Shown here: positions 1 through 7,163 of the stretch, piece by piece
How the letters are laid out: each line of letters begins with the position of its first letter
How positions within the stretch are numbered: position 1 is the first letter of the stretch
The notes under the pieces: generated by a model
What the model saw: the letters and a program-made list of their open reading frames with translations, nothing else
The model's database searches: none
Told to the model about the DNA's origin: nothing
Position numbers and translations under genes: made by a program
Assembly (NCBI GenBank): GCA_019747705.1
Contig: JAIEQM010000128.1
Location: forward strand, 1-52,298
DNA length: 52,298 nucleotides
Direction: 5' to 3'
Origin: Chitinophagaceae bacterium
GTDB lineage: Bacteria > Bacteroidota > Bacteroidia > Chitinophagales > Chitinophagaceae

Positions 1-2
1 AA

Positions 3-45
3 CCGCCGTACACGCAAGTACATACGGTGGTGTGAGAGGGCGGCA
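3..45 (+). ncRNA. Possible group II intron domain V/3' end (edge fragment)
   Basis: The first bases form a hairpin: CCGCCGTA (3-10) pairs with TACGGTGG (23-30), with one G-T wobble, around a GCAA tetraloop. It is followed by GTGTGAGAGG. This resembles the domain V lower helix, GNRA loop and following GGTGTGAGAGG tract that I know from bacterial group II introns. The upper helix is shorter than the usual 34-nt domain V, so this may be a decayed or divergent copy. Any intron body and reverse transcriptase would lie left of the window. Assignment is from memory of the motif only. Confidence 0.4.
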
Positions 46-53
46 AAGTTTAA

Positions 54-61
54 TATCTTTG
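54..61 (+). promoter_or_regulatory. Bacteroidota -7 box of the sirtuin gene
   Basis: TATCTTTG matches the Bacteroidota -7 consensus TAnnTTTG and ends 20 nt before the ATG at 82. A clear TTTG -33 element is not visible, because that region is occupied by the hairpin at 3-30. Confidence 0.5.
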
Positions 62-81
62 CCCCCTACTTTAATTTACAA

Positions 82-774
82 ATGGTCAAAAAGAAATTAG
101 TTGTACTCACCGGCGCCGGCATCAGTGCCGAAAGCGGGTTAAAAACCTTTCGTGACAGTGACGGACTTTGGGAAGGTTATGATATTGAAGATGTAGCCAC
201 ACCCAATGCCTGGCGCAAGAACCCAAAACTGGTACTGGAATTTTATAATTACAGAAGAAAGAATGTGCTGGATGCCCAACCCAATGCAGCTCATTATGGG
301 TTGGCAGAACTGGAAAAAGATTTTGATGTAACCATCATTACACAAAACATTGATGATTTGCATGAACGTGCGGGTTCAACCAATATTCTTCATTTGCACG
401 GCGAAATTTTTAAAATGCGGAGCGAAACAAATGAAGAATTGATTTATGAAATTAAAAATGATATTCAATTAGGCGATACAGCAAATGATGGTGCACAACT
501 GAGGCCGCATATAGTTTGGTTTGGTGAAGCGGTGCCGATGATGGAACAGGCAGTACCCATTGTACAGGATGCTGATATTTTTGTAGTGGTGGGCACTTCA
601 TTGGTGGTTTACCCTGCAGCAGGGCTGGTGAATTATGCCAAACATTCCATTCCAAAATTTATAGTAGATAAACGAATTCCATATACATCAGATGTGTATA
701 ATTTAACTGCTATTGAAAAATCTGCTACTAAGGGGGTAGAGGAATTAAAGAGGCATCTTGCTAAATGGCTGTAA
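82..774 (+). CDS. cobB: NAD-dependent protein deacylase, sirtuin family, without zinc cysteines
   Basis: This is a Sir2-family NAD-dependent lysine deacylase of 230 residues, the usual CobB length. NAD-binding GAGIS is at residues 11-15 with FRDSDGLW following, TQNID at 87-91, the catalytic His in LHGE at 106, and GTS at 171-173. The YNYR motif (Tyr55, Arg58) matches the Tyr-x-x-Arg pair that in SIRT5 and CobB recognises succinyl or malonyl lysine, so desuccinylase/demalonylase activity is likely. The protein contains no cysteine at all, so the four zinc-binding cysteines of classical sirtuins are missing and the zinc module after LHGE is replaced by a Glu/Asn/Lys-rich segment. The gene is monocistronic with its own -7 box; the next gene is convergent. 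Confidence 0.92.
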   Translation: MVKKKLVVLTGAGISAESGLKTFRDSDGLWEGYDIEDVATPNAWRKNPKLVLEFYNYRRKNVLDAQPNAAHYGLAELEKDFDVTIITQNIDDLHERAGSTNILHLHGEIFKMRSETNEELIYEIKNDIQLGDTANDGAQLRPHIVWFGEAVPMMEQAVPIVQDADIFVVVGTSLVVYPAAGLVNYAKHSIPKFIVDKRIPYTSDVYNLTAIEKSATKGVEELKRHLAKWL

Positions 775-792
775 GGCAAATTACTACAAATA

Positions 793-1971
793 CTAATGTT
801 TCCGCATCATTGAATCCATTACGTCCATAAATCTTTCAAAATCCTGCTGCGTTTGGGCATACGTAATACAATAATTGCTAATACAAATTCTTATGGCATC
901 TCTTGTTCTGGTGTTGTTAAGAAGGTTGTTGCAGTCTTTGCGAATTTGTTCAATATACTCAAGCCGTCCATTTCTTTCATCAGCTATTAAAAGGGCTGCC
1001 TTTTGCATTGTGCAAAATCTGTACATACCCAGCGGTTGAAATGCCGGGTTTGTGTCAATCATCATCTTTTCAATTTCTAATTCTTTTACCTGCTCTTTGA
1101 GTACGGTATTATAAATCTTTAGTTTTTCATCTGTTAATTGCTCCAGATGGTCATTTTCTTTAGCTACCCACTGTAGTTCTAACTTCAGAAGCTCCTGCAG
1201 GTTATTGGTATTATAAGCTGCGGTTACCTGCTTCATTATTTCTTCTTTTTCTAAACGAATTGTTTCATCAAGCTCTGCATCCGGGTGCAGTAGTTTTACA
1301 AGTGCCATATAAATGCTGCGCAAGCTTCTTTTCTTTATTTCTTCTTCTTGTTTTAAAATCTGCTCTTTTTCTAACTGTTTTTTGGTTTTTTTCTTTTGCG
1401 ATTGTTGTTGCTCAAATTTTTGATTTAATTCCTGATGAAGTTTCTCAAAGCCGGCAGGGTCTCCGGCAAAATCATTCAGGTTAATCTCTATCCCAAATTC
1501 TTTTTTCAATTCATCCTGCAATTCGCTTTTCATACTTTCTTCTTGTTCTTTCCGCTCCTCCTGGTATGCCCTTTCTGAAAACTGGTTATAAAGTTGTTCA
1601 GCTTCTTCATCGGGTGCAATAACTGTAAAAGCATCACTGAGGAAGCTGTAAATGATACTTTCTACCTGTTCTTTTTGGCGAATGGCGAGTTTAATAGTTG
1701 TATATTTTGCAAACAACGCTTTTGCTAATTTTATTTTTTCATTTCCCAACTCCAGAATTACGGGCGTAATTTCTGTATTATAAATATGAAATATCTTATT
1801 GTATTTTTCTTTCTTTTCCGTTACTTCATTACGAAGTTTGTTAATACGTGTGGTGAGCTTGTTAAATGCCTGCTGGTTTTTAGTGAGTAGCTTTTTGCCG
1901 GTATTTATTCTTACTGCAACTTCTTTTTTATGGCTGCTATGATTGTCAATATCAAAAAGAGATTTTGGCAT
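793..1971 (-). CDS. J-domain (DnaJ-like) coiled-coil protein
   Basis: This 392-residue soluble protein has no signal peptide. Residues about 30-110 and 130-215 are Lys/Glu/Gln-rich and look coiled-coil. A segment at about 216-265 (SIYMALVKLLHPDAEL, then AAYNTNNLQELLKLE) has the helix-HPD-helix layout of a J domain, with HPD at 229-231, so it probably recruits a DnaK-type Hsp70. The C-terminal third is helical with no recognised fold. It lacks the G/F and zinc-finger regions of true DnaJ, so it is a specialised co-chaperone rather than DnaJ itself. The partner is unknown. It is convergent with the sirtuin gene, 18 bp apart. Confidence 0.7.
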   Translation of the reverse strand: MPKSLFDIDNHSSHKKEVAVRINTGKKLLTKNQQAFNKLTTRINKLRNEVTEKKEKYNKIFHIYNTEITPVILELGNEKIKLAKALFAKYTTIKLAIRQKEQVESIIYSFLSDAFTVIAPDEEAEQLYNQFSERAYQEERKEQEESMKSELQDELKKEFGIEINLNDFAGDPAGFEKLHQELNQKFEQQQSQKKKTKKQLEKEQILKQEEEIKKRSLRSIYMALVKLLHPDAELDETIRLEKEEIMKQVTAAYNTNNLQELLKLELQWVAKENDHLEQLTDEKLKIYNTVLKEQVKELEIEKMMIDTNPAFQPLGMYRFCTMQKAALLIADERNGRLEYIEQIRKDCNNLLNNTRTRDAIRICISNYCITYAQTQQDFERFMDVMDSMMRKH

Positions 1972-2345
1972 ATAGAGTAGAAATTTTTGCGTAAATTAGA
2001 CTAAATACCTGTTGGGCTTTCAGGGAGTGTCGAAATTTTTCTAACTTTTTATTCAGACTGCTAACGTTATTCGGGAAAGCTCCCCCACCGTATATCTTGC
2101 TTCACCAATCATCATTTGTTAACATTGTTAAATACATACGCTTCTTCGTAACATGGTAATGGAATTGCAAAAATTGTTGTAGCTATTGGCACTAAGCTCC
2201 AGGTAAAAAATGCAACATTTGGTCAAATTAAAAACCGGGGCTTTAGCAATATGGATAACCTCAAGGCAATGATTTGCTGTTTTGGAGAATGATTTTTATT
2301 TTCAATTCCACACAAAATGGTGAAAAGTCTTTATTTTTTTAAAAA
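1972..2345. other. Intergenic region with a possible gene remnant
   Basis: This gap of about 370 bp has no RNA or convincing promoter that I can see. A short open stretch on the + strand (about 2157-2292) has no start codon and ends in TGA. It could be a decayed gene end, but nothing identifies it. Confidence 0.3.
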
Positions 2346-2822
2346 ATGGAACTTATTAGCTCAGGCTTTGCTTTAATTGGACTTGTTTTTTTAGGCATAC
2401 TGCTTACTATTAGTATTTTATTTCTCATTACCCAGCAAAATACATTTAAAGCCATATCGCCTGAAAACAGGTTGATGCCGCCGGGCAATGTTTGGCTCCA
2501 ACTCATTCCTTTATTTAATTTCTATTGGGTATTTGTAGTGGTAAATAAACTTTCTGAATCCATTTCATTAGAATACAGCAGATTAAATATTCCGGACAGT
2601 GAACAATATCCTACCAGAGGCATTGGGCTAACAACAGCAATCGTTTATTTTGTTGCACTCATACCTGTAGAATTAATAAAAGGTTTGGCCAGTCTTGCAT
2701 GGATGGTGTGTTTTATCATCTATTGGGTAAAAATTTACCAGTGTAAGAATAAAATTATTGCTAACCGTGGCAATGATTTATTGGATATTGAAAGAGAATT
2801 ACTCAAGAAAGAAACTCTTTAG
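2346..2822 (+). CDS. Small multi-pass membrane protein, function unknown
   Basis: The 158-residue protein has hydrophobic helices at about residues 7-29, 50-67, 94-110 and 112-130. A conserved-looking loop (RLMPPGNVWLQLIPLFNFYW) precedes the second helix, a pattern common in Bacteroidota small membrane proteins. There is no signal peptide cleavage site and the C-terminus is charged and cytoplasmic. Its stop overlaps the cupin gene's stop by 4 bp (convergent). No function can be assigned. Confidence 0.7.
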   Translation: MELISSGFALIGLVFLGILLTISILFLITQQNTFKAISPENRLMPPGNVWLQLIPLFNFYWVFVVVNKLSESISLEYSRLNIPDSEQYPTRGIGLTTAIVYFVALIPVELIKGLASLAWMVCFIIYWVKIYQCKNKIIANRGNDLLDIERELLKKETL

Positions 2823-3151
2823 ATTTCTTTTTCACCACCCCTTGGCCCATAAAAAATGACCCAGGTTGCAAAATCATCAGTAAAATGTTCAAAGTGGTGT
2901 TCCATACCTGCAGGAACAAATAATAAATCTCCTTTTGTACAGTCCATGTAATTTCCATTGCAGAAAAAGGCGCTGCTGCCGGAAGCTATTACATAAATTT
3001 CATCCTGCAAATGAGGCTGCTGGGTATCCGTTCCTTGAGGCGCAAAGTATTCAACAGTCATACTGCCATGCCGCAGTAATTGCGTAAAAGGAAATTCTGT
3101 TTCTTTATTCAATTGGTTGATGGCTTCAGCTAATGCTACTTTATGTGTCAT
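2819..3151 (-). CDS. Single-domain cupin protein
   Basis: This is a small (110 aa) cupin barrel. The first cupin motif is around DEIYVIASGSSAFFCNG, where the usual metal-binding His pair is only partly kept. The second is GDLLFVPAGMEHHFEHF, with the conserved Pro, Gly and His. It is translated after the saccharopine dehydrogenase-like gene, whose stop it overlaps as ATGA, so the pair is translationally coupled. It may process or sense a small acid or amino-acid-derived ligand, but the substrate cannot be read from sequence. Confidence 0.8.
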   Translation of the reverse strand: MTHKVALAEAINQLNKETEFPFTQLLRHGSMTVEYFAPQGTDTQQPHLQDEIYVIASGSSAFFCNGNYMDCTKGDLLFVPAGMEHHFEHFTDDFATWVIFYGPRGGEKEI

Positions 3152-4485
3152 ACCAAATGTTTTTCAGTAAATGAAACTCCATTCAGCTTTAATTCATCCA
3201 GCACAGGTTCATAAATTTCTTTATGCGTGGGGATATGCAAACCTTTCAGCTTTAGTTTTTCTTCCAATATTAATTTGGCGGCAATGCCCAATGGTAAACC
3301 TACTGTTTTAGCCATTGCAGTTTGCAAATTATCATCACCAAATACTACAAGACTGCTTTTAACGGAATGCTGCTGTTCATTATGCAAGTAATCAATTTCA
3401 TGCAGCATTACAATCATGTCTTTATCATGCGGGCGAAGCGCCAGTTTCTGTTCCAAACGGTGTTGCAAAATATCGGCGCTGCATTTTGCATGAGCAGGAA
3501 GTGCATCAAGGCTGTTCAATTCAAGAAAATCAAATTGCTGCATAATTGTTTCATGCGATGCTTCTTCTGTGTACAGCTCCAGGTACATGCGGAAACTGAT
3601 GTCACGCTGCTCCACATTGAATTGTTTGATTTCAAACCAGTCAGCAAATGTTTTGCAACGGCCAATGATTTCAGAGTCATGTTCATCTGTTAATCCCAAA
3701 TCAACAATTACATCCCAGCCTTTGCAAAAATCTGCATAACGCAATGTGGTGCGAATGAATGTAGTTGCTTCTTCCAGTTTATACAGAGAAATGTAGCTGA
3801 GCGAATCCCTGTTGGGGTACCAGGCCAATGGAGGTAAAGCGGCTATCTGCAATTCTTCACAATCTTCAAACACATTGTTGTAAGGCTTCTGAATAATTTG
3901 ATTGTTTTGTTTGTACACAGCGCCTGCACTGCCGGCCATTACAATGTTGCGGGGGTTCCAGCTTATTTTATAATGCCAGGGATTGGTATCACTTTCAGGA
4001 GCCACCAATCCGCCGCAATGTGATTTGAATGAAGTGATGCTGCCACCTTTTTCTTTAATGGTGTTGATGAGTTGCATGGCGCTCATATGATCAATGCCGG
4101 GATCAAGCCCCATTTCGCAAAGGAATAAAAGTTCTTTGCTTTTAATTTCTGCTTCCAGTGTTTTAATGTCTTTATCAACATAGGAAGCTGTGAGCAGTGA
4201 ACGACTGATGGCTACACAATCTTTTGCAACAAGTATATGAAGATGCGGAGGTAACAGGGAAATAACAATGTTTGCATCTTCAATGAGCATACGGCGTTCA
4301 TCTTCTGCTGTTACATTCAGTTCAACTGCCTTGGCATTGGCACTGCTGCCAATTTTTGATTGTGCCTGCTGCAAATTGGCATCAGCAACTATGAGTTGCC
4401 ATTGCTTTTGTTCACAAACAGTTTTTAAATAATCAATGAGTACTGTTGCTGATTTACCGGCGCCGAAGACAAGAATCGTTTTCAA
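3148..4485 (-). CDS. Saccharopine dehydrogenase family protein
   Basis: This is an NAD(P)-dependent oxidoreductase of the LYS9/LKR-SDH family. A Rossmann motif VFGAGKSATVLIDYL sits at the extreme N-terminus, and the family signature MGLDPGIDHMSAMQL follows at about residue 127. Length (445 aa) is normal. The frame is open to an ATG at 4521, but family members begin just before ILVFGAG, so I prefer the TTG at 4485 (MKTILVFGAG). It is first in a two-gene unit with the cupin. It probably acts in lysine or related amino-acid metabolism. Most Bacteroidota make lysine by the diaminopimelate route (dapD is in this window), so a catabolic role is more likely. Confidence 0.85.
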   Translation of the reverse strand: MKTILVFGAGKSATVLIDYLKTVCEQKQWQLIVADANLQQAQSKIGSSANAKAVELNVTAEDERRMLIEDANIVISLLPPHLHILVAKDCVAISRSLLTASYVDKDIKTLEAEIKSKELLFLCEMGLDPGIDHMSAMQLINTIKEKGGSITSFKSHCGGLVAPESDTNPWHYKISWNPRNIVMAGSAGAVYKQNNQIIQKPYNNVFEDCEELQIAALPPLAWYPNRDSLSYISLYKLEEATTFIRTTLRYADFCKGWDVIVDLGLTDEHDSEIIGRCKTFADWFEIKQFNVEQRDISFRMYLELYTEEASHETIMQQFDFLELNSLDALPAHAKCSADILQHRLEQKLALRPHDKDMIVMLHEIDYLHNEQQHSVKSSLVVFGDDNLQTAMAKTVGLPLGIAAKLILEEKLKLKGLHIPTHKEIYEPVLDELKLNGVSFTEKHLV

Positions 4486-4574
4486 AATAGAGGATAGTTT
4501 GGTGCAATATAAACAGCCCATTTGAAGATTACTGATTTGATGATTTGAAAATTATTGAAAGCAGCACTTCAGCC

Positions 4575-4717
4575 CAATGTCATTAAGTTAAGTGTCACCT
4601 CGACCGCAGGGAGAGGTCTCATAAATTTCGTACTGCTTGAATTTTATGAGATGTCTTCCCGTAAAAACGGGACAAGCTGTTCCCCGGCATGACGAAACGC
4701 TTAACTAAATGACATTG
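4575..4717 (+). mobile_element. MITE-like palindromic element, copy A
   Basis: This 143-bp non-coding element has terminal inverted repeats that read CAATGTCATTAAGTTAAG at the left and CAATGTCATTTAGTTAAG at the right (reverse complement). Inside are a hairpin with arms TCTCATAAA and TTTATGAGA and a small one, CCCGTAAAAACGGG. It is about 90% identical to copy B at 21788-21932, which lies in the opposite orientation. No clear target duplication is seen here. It carries no ORF, so it would need a transposase supplied from elsewhere. Confidence 0.75.
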
Positions 4718-4757
4718 TACAGCAGCCCGTTGCCCGGCTTTATTCATTTGCTGCTGA

Positions 4758-4818
4758 TAGCCCCGATTGAAACGGAAAGCTGCCGCCTCAAGCGGCACTT
4801 GCAGTGAAAAGCGGGATA
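4758..4818 (+). repeat. Structured repeat upstream of pdhB
   Basis: The segment starts TAGCCCCGATTGAAACGG, has a central GCCGC-CTCAA-GCGGC hairpin, and ends GTGAAAAGCGGGATA, where CGGG can pair back to CCCG. I recall similar 'CCCGATTG...GAAAAGCGGGAT' blocks as dispersed repeats in Bacteroidota genomes. It may be a palindromic repeat or the end of a structured RNA. It lies about 60 bp upstream of the pdhB -33 element. Confidence 0.45.
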
Positions 4819-4875
4819 CTAATGACCAGCTTTGTACAAACGTTCCTGCTCCTTATTGCTTTGTGTTAAACTGCT

Positions 4876-4907
4876 TTTGGGGTTTTGGCCTTCTTCCAAT
4901 ATTTTTG
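4876..4907 (+). promoter_or_regulatory. Promoter of pdhB
   Basis: TTTG at 4876-4879 and TATTTTTG at 4900-4907 are separated by 20 nt, which fits the Bacteroidota sigma factor consensus TTTG-N19-20-TAnnTTTG. The ATG follows 21 nt downstream. Confidence 0.7.
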
Positions 4908-4928
4908 CTGCACTTTAAAAAATAAAGA

Positions 4929-5912
4929 ATGAGAACAATCGCCATGCGTGAAGCCCTGCGTGAAGCTATGCAGGAAGAAATGAGAAGAGATGAACGGGTT
5001 TATTTGATGGGTGAGGAAGTGGCCGAATATAACGGTGCTTATAAAGTGAGCCAGGGAATGCTGGATGAGTTTGGTGAAAAGCGTATAATTGATACACCTA
5101 TCTCTGAATTGGGTTTTGCGGCTGTGGCTGTAGGTTCAGCTCAAAATGGTTTGCGGCCGATTGTAGAATTTATGACCTGGAACTTTGCGGCGCTGGCATT
5201 GGATCAGATTTTAAATACTGCCTCCAAGATGCTGGCGATGAGTGGGGGACAAGTGGGTTGCCCAATTGTTTTCCGTGGACCCAATGGTTCTGCCGGTCAG
5301 CTTGGAGCACAGCACTCAACTGCTTTTGAAAGTTATTATGCTAATATTCCGGGTTTGAAAGTGATTTCGCCTTCTAATCCATATGATGCAAAGGGATTGC
5401 TGAAAGCGGCGATTCGTGATGATGACCCTGTTGTTTTTATGGAAGCTGAGGTGGGCTATGGTGATAAAGGTGAAGTGCCCGAAGGGGAGTATTTGATTGA
5501 AATCGGGAAAGCTGATGTGAAGCGCCCCGGCCGGGATGTAACGATTGTATCTTTTAATAAAATGATGAAAGTAGCGCTTGCTGCTGCTGAGGAATTGGCA
5601 AAAGAGGGTATTGAAGCAGAGGTGATTGATTTAAGAACTATTCGCCCGCTGGACTGGTTTACCATCCTTGAGAGCGTTAAAAAGACCAACAGATTGGTAA
5701 TTGTGGAGGAACAATGGCCTTTCGCTTCTATTTCATCTGAGATATCCTATCGCATTCAGAAAGAAGGGTTTGACTACTTGGATGCGCCCATCCGCCGTAT
5801 TACAAGTGTGGATGCGCCCATGCATTATGCCCCTAATTTAGTGGCGGGTTACTTGCCTGATGTATCCAGAACGGTGAAGCTGGTAAAAGAAGTAATGTAT
5901 CTGAAAAAGTAA
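4929..5912 (+). CDS. pdhB: Pyruvate dehydrogenase E1 component, beta subunit
   Basis: This is the beta chain of the thiamine-diphosphate E1 enzyme that decarboxylates pyruvate and passes the acetyl group to lipoyl-E2. Its 327 residues match the family. Visible motifs are MGEEVAEYNGAYKVSQGM (27-44), TPISELGF with the cofactor-activating Glu60, GAQHS at 126-130, and the C-terminal transketolase domain with VIDLRTIRPLD. Related branched-chain E1 beta subunits look alike, but this version resembles pdhB of Bacteroidota. pdhA and pdhC are not adjacent; the gene is monocistronic, with its own promoter and a strong terminator. Confidence 0.93.
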   Translation: MRTIAMREALREAMQEEMRRDERVYLMGEEVAEYNGAYKVSQGMLDEFGEKRIIDTPISELGFAAVAVGSAQNGLRPIVEFMTWNFAALALDQILNTASKMLAMSGGQVGCPIVFRGPNGSAGQLGAQHSTAFESYYANIPGLKVISPSNPYDAKGLLKAAIRDDDPVVFMEAEVGYGDKGEVPEGEYLIEIGKADVKRPGRDVTIVSFNKMMKVALAAAEELAKEGIEAEVIDLRTIRPLDWFTILESVKKTNRLVIVEEQWPFASISSEISYRIQKEGFDYLDAPIRRITSVDAPMHYAPNLVAGYLPDVSRTVKLVKEVMYLKK

Positions 5913-5931
5913 GTAAATCTACTTAGTACAG

Positions 5932-5963
5932 AAGCCGCTTTTTCAAGAGAAGCGGCTTTTTTT
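5932..5963 (+). terminator. Rho-independent terminator of pdhB
   Basis: AAGCCGCTT (5932-5940) and AAGCGGCTT (5950-5958) form a 9-bp stem, followed by a T-run, 19 bp after the pdhB stop. Confidence 0.9.
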
Positions 5964-6060
5964 ATTTAGAAATGCAAATAAATGATTCTAAAATTTGTTT
6001 TTTAAAATATTATGCTGCATCTTCGTTTTGGTTTTTCATAGGATATTGGATTTTAAACGA

Positions 6061-6090
6061 AGCTGGATTTCTATCCGGCTTTTTTATTTT
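6061..6090 (+). terminator. Second hairpin with T-run
   Basis: AGCTGGAT-TTCT-ATCCGGCT forms an 8-bp stem with one G-T pair, followed by TTTTTTATTTT. It may terminate a short + strand transcript after the pdhB terminator, or back up that terminator. No gene lies between the two hairpins. Confidence 0.6.
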
Positions 6091-6120
6091 CTTAAACTCC
6101 CGATTTTAAATAATTGATTA

Positions 6121-6270
6121 TCACGGATATAAACCTTCTACAAAAAGACTTATTGTGCTGAGCAGGAGCCAAACCAATGCATAAGTGATGAATACCAGCG
6201 AAAGACCTACGGCAGATACTTTAAGCACCATTTTCCATGCAGATGCAGGATTAATTGAATTAAGCTTCAT
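6121..6270 (-). CDS. 49-residue single-pass membrane protein
   Basis: A complete small reading frame runs from the ATG at 6270 to the TGA at 6121: 49 residues starting MKLNSINPASAWKMVLKVSA. A single long hydrophobic segment (about residues 14-40, VLKVSAVGLSLVFITYALVW and onward) follows a charged N-terminus. It has its own well-spaced promoter upstream. I do not recognise a family. Support is the composition of a membrane helix, the ATG, and the promoter placement. Confidence 0.6.
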   Translation of the reverse strand: MKLNSINPASAWKMVLKVSAVGLSLVFITYALVWLLLSTISLFVEGLYP

Positions 6271-6293
6271 AGGAACGGGGTTTTGATTGAATT

Positions 6294-6325
6294 CAAAAGT
6301 AAATGCTTATTTCATTAAAAACAAT
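6294..6325 (-). promoter_or_regulatory. Promoter of the 49-residue membrane protein
   Basis: On the minus strand ATTG (-33) and TACTTTTG (-7, 6301 to 6294) are separated by 20 nt. The ATG at 6270 follows 23 nt later. Confidence 0.55.
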
Positions 6326-6369
6326 CGAAGAAAACCTCTATTTCTCTTTTAGTGTTTTTAACATATTTT

Positions 6370-7092
6370 TTATGGCCAAGTACGTAATTGAGATTTTTGA
6401 AAAGTCCATTCAGGAGTAAATAAATAATCGGAAGGAACAGAATACCATGGACTTATATCTGATTTATTCTTATTTAAAAGGATATGAATGTCCTGTGCAG
6501 GCATATAACTCTGTGCCAGCATACAGATCAAATCACCTGTGTTTTTATTGCGGGCAACATCCACCACAATTACAGCATGCCCCGGCGAACCTCCTTTAAT
6601 AATTACATCACCAGGTTGTAATGATGACCAGCTTTTTAGGTTTAGCTGTTTTTCGAGCGAAAGGCTTCCGCACATTCCAAATACGGTTTCCAGATAACCC
6701 TGCCAGCCACGATTTTGATACTGGCTCCAGCAGTAATTTTTTCCGGCATTGTCAGCAAAGCAAATGGGCTGATTGTTTTGTTTCAGGTATTCAGCACGCA
6801 GCCGCATTACTGCATCTGCACACTGCTGTAAATCTTTATTGCCTGTTGAAATGTCCAGTACCCCATACTGCACGGATTGATTGGCTTTCTTTTCACCATT
6901 ATAGAGATATACCGTTTTATCTTTTTTTAGTTTGATTTGACGCAGGTAAGAAGCAAAACTATTGGCCCCGGAGTAAACCCGTTCATATCCTGATGGCAAA
7001 GGGATGGTACCAATGGCTGATGATGATTCAGCAGATGGTTTTGCTGTACTTATGAGCATTAATAAGCAGGTAAAAAAGATTTGTGAATACAT
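6370..7092 (-). CDS. Exported DUF4846 family protein
   Basis: This 240-residue exported protein matches what I know as DUF4846. Landmarks are the N-terminal LPSGYERVYSGANSFASYLR, QCADAVMRLRAEYL in the middle, and LQPGDVIIKGGSPGHAVIVV with ISPWYSVP near the C-terminus. The frame extends to an ATG at 7140, but the ATG at 7092 gives a clean signal peptide (MYSQIFFTCLLMLIS), so I use that. The GHAVIV region resembles the catalytic His segment of papain-like folds. That is only a resemblance, and the function is unknown. Confidence 0.82.
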   Translation of the reverse strand: MYSQIFFTCLLMLISTAKPSAESSSAIGTIPLPSGYERVYSGANSFASYLRQIKLKKDKTVYLYNGEKKANQSVQYGVLDISTGNKDLQQCADAVMRLRAEYLKQNNQPICFADNAGKNYCWSQYQNRGWQGYLETVFGMCGSLSLEKQLNLKSWSSLQPGDVIIKGGSPGHAVIVVDVARNKNTGDLICMLAQSYMPAQDIHILLNKNKSDISPWYSVPSDYLFTPEWTFQKSQLRTWP

Positions 7093-7163
7093 GTTGCATG
7101 GTTTTTGGTTAGCTTTGAAGCAATCAGAAAAAAAATCCATAAACCAGTATTGTTAAAAAAACT

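Noticed and set aside
2157..2292. Open stretch between 1971 and 2346
   Set aside because: No start codon, no family pattern and no promoter at the right distance; mentioned only as a possible remnant.
4575..4717. Considered as a terminator or riboswitch for the neighbouring genes
   Set aside because: The same sequence recurs inverted at 21788-21932 in an unrelated context with a target duplication, so it is an element, not local regulation.
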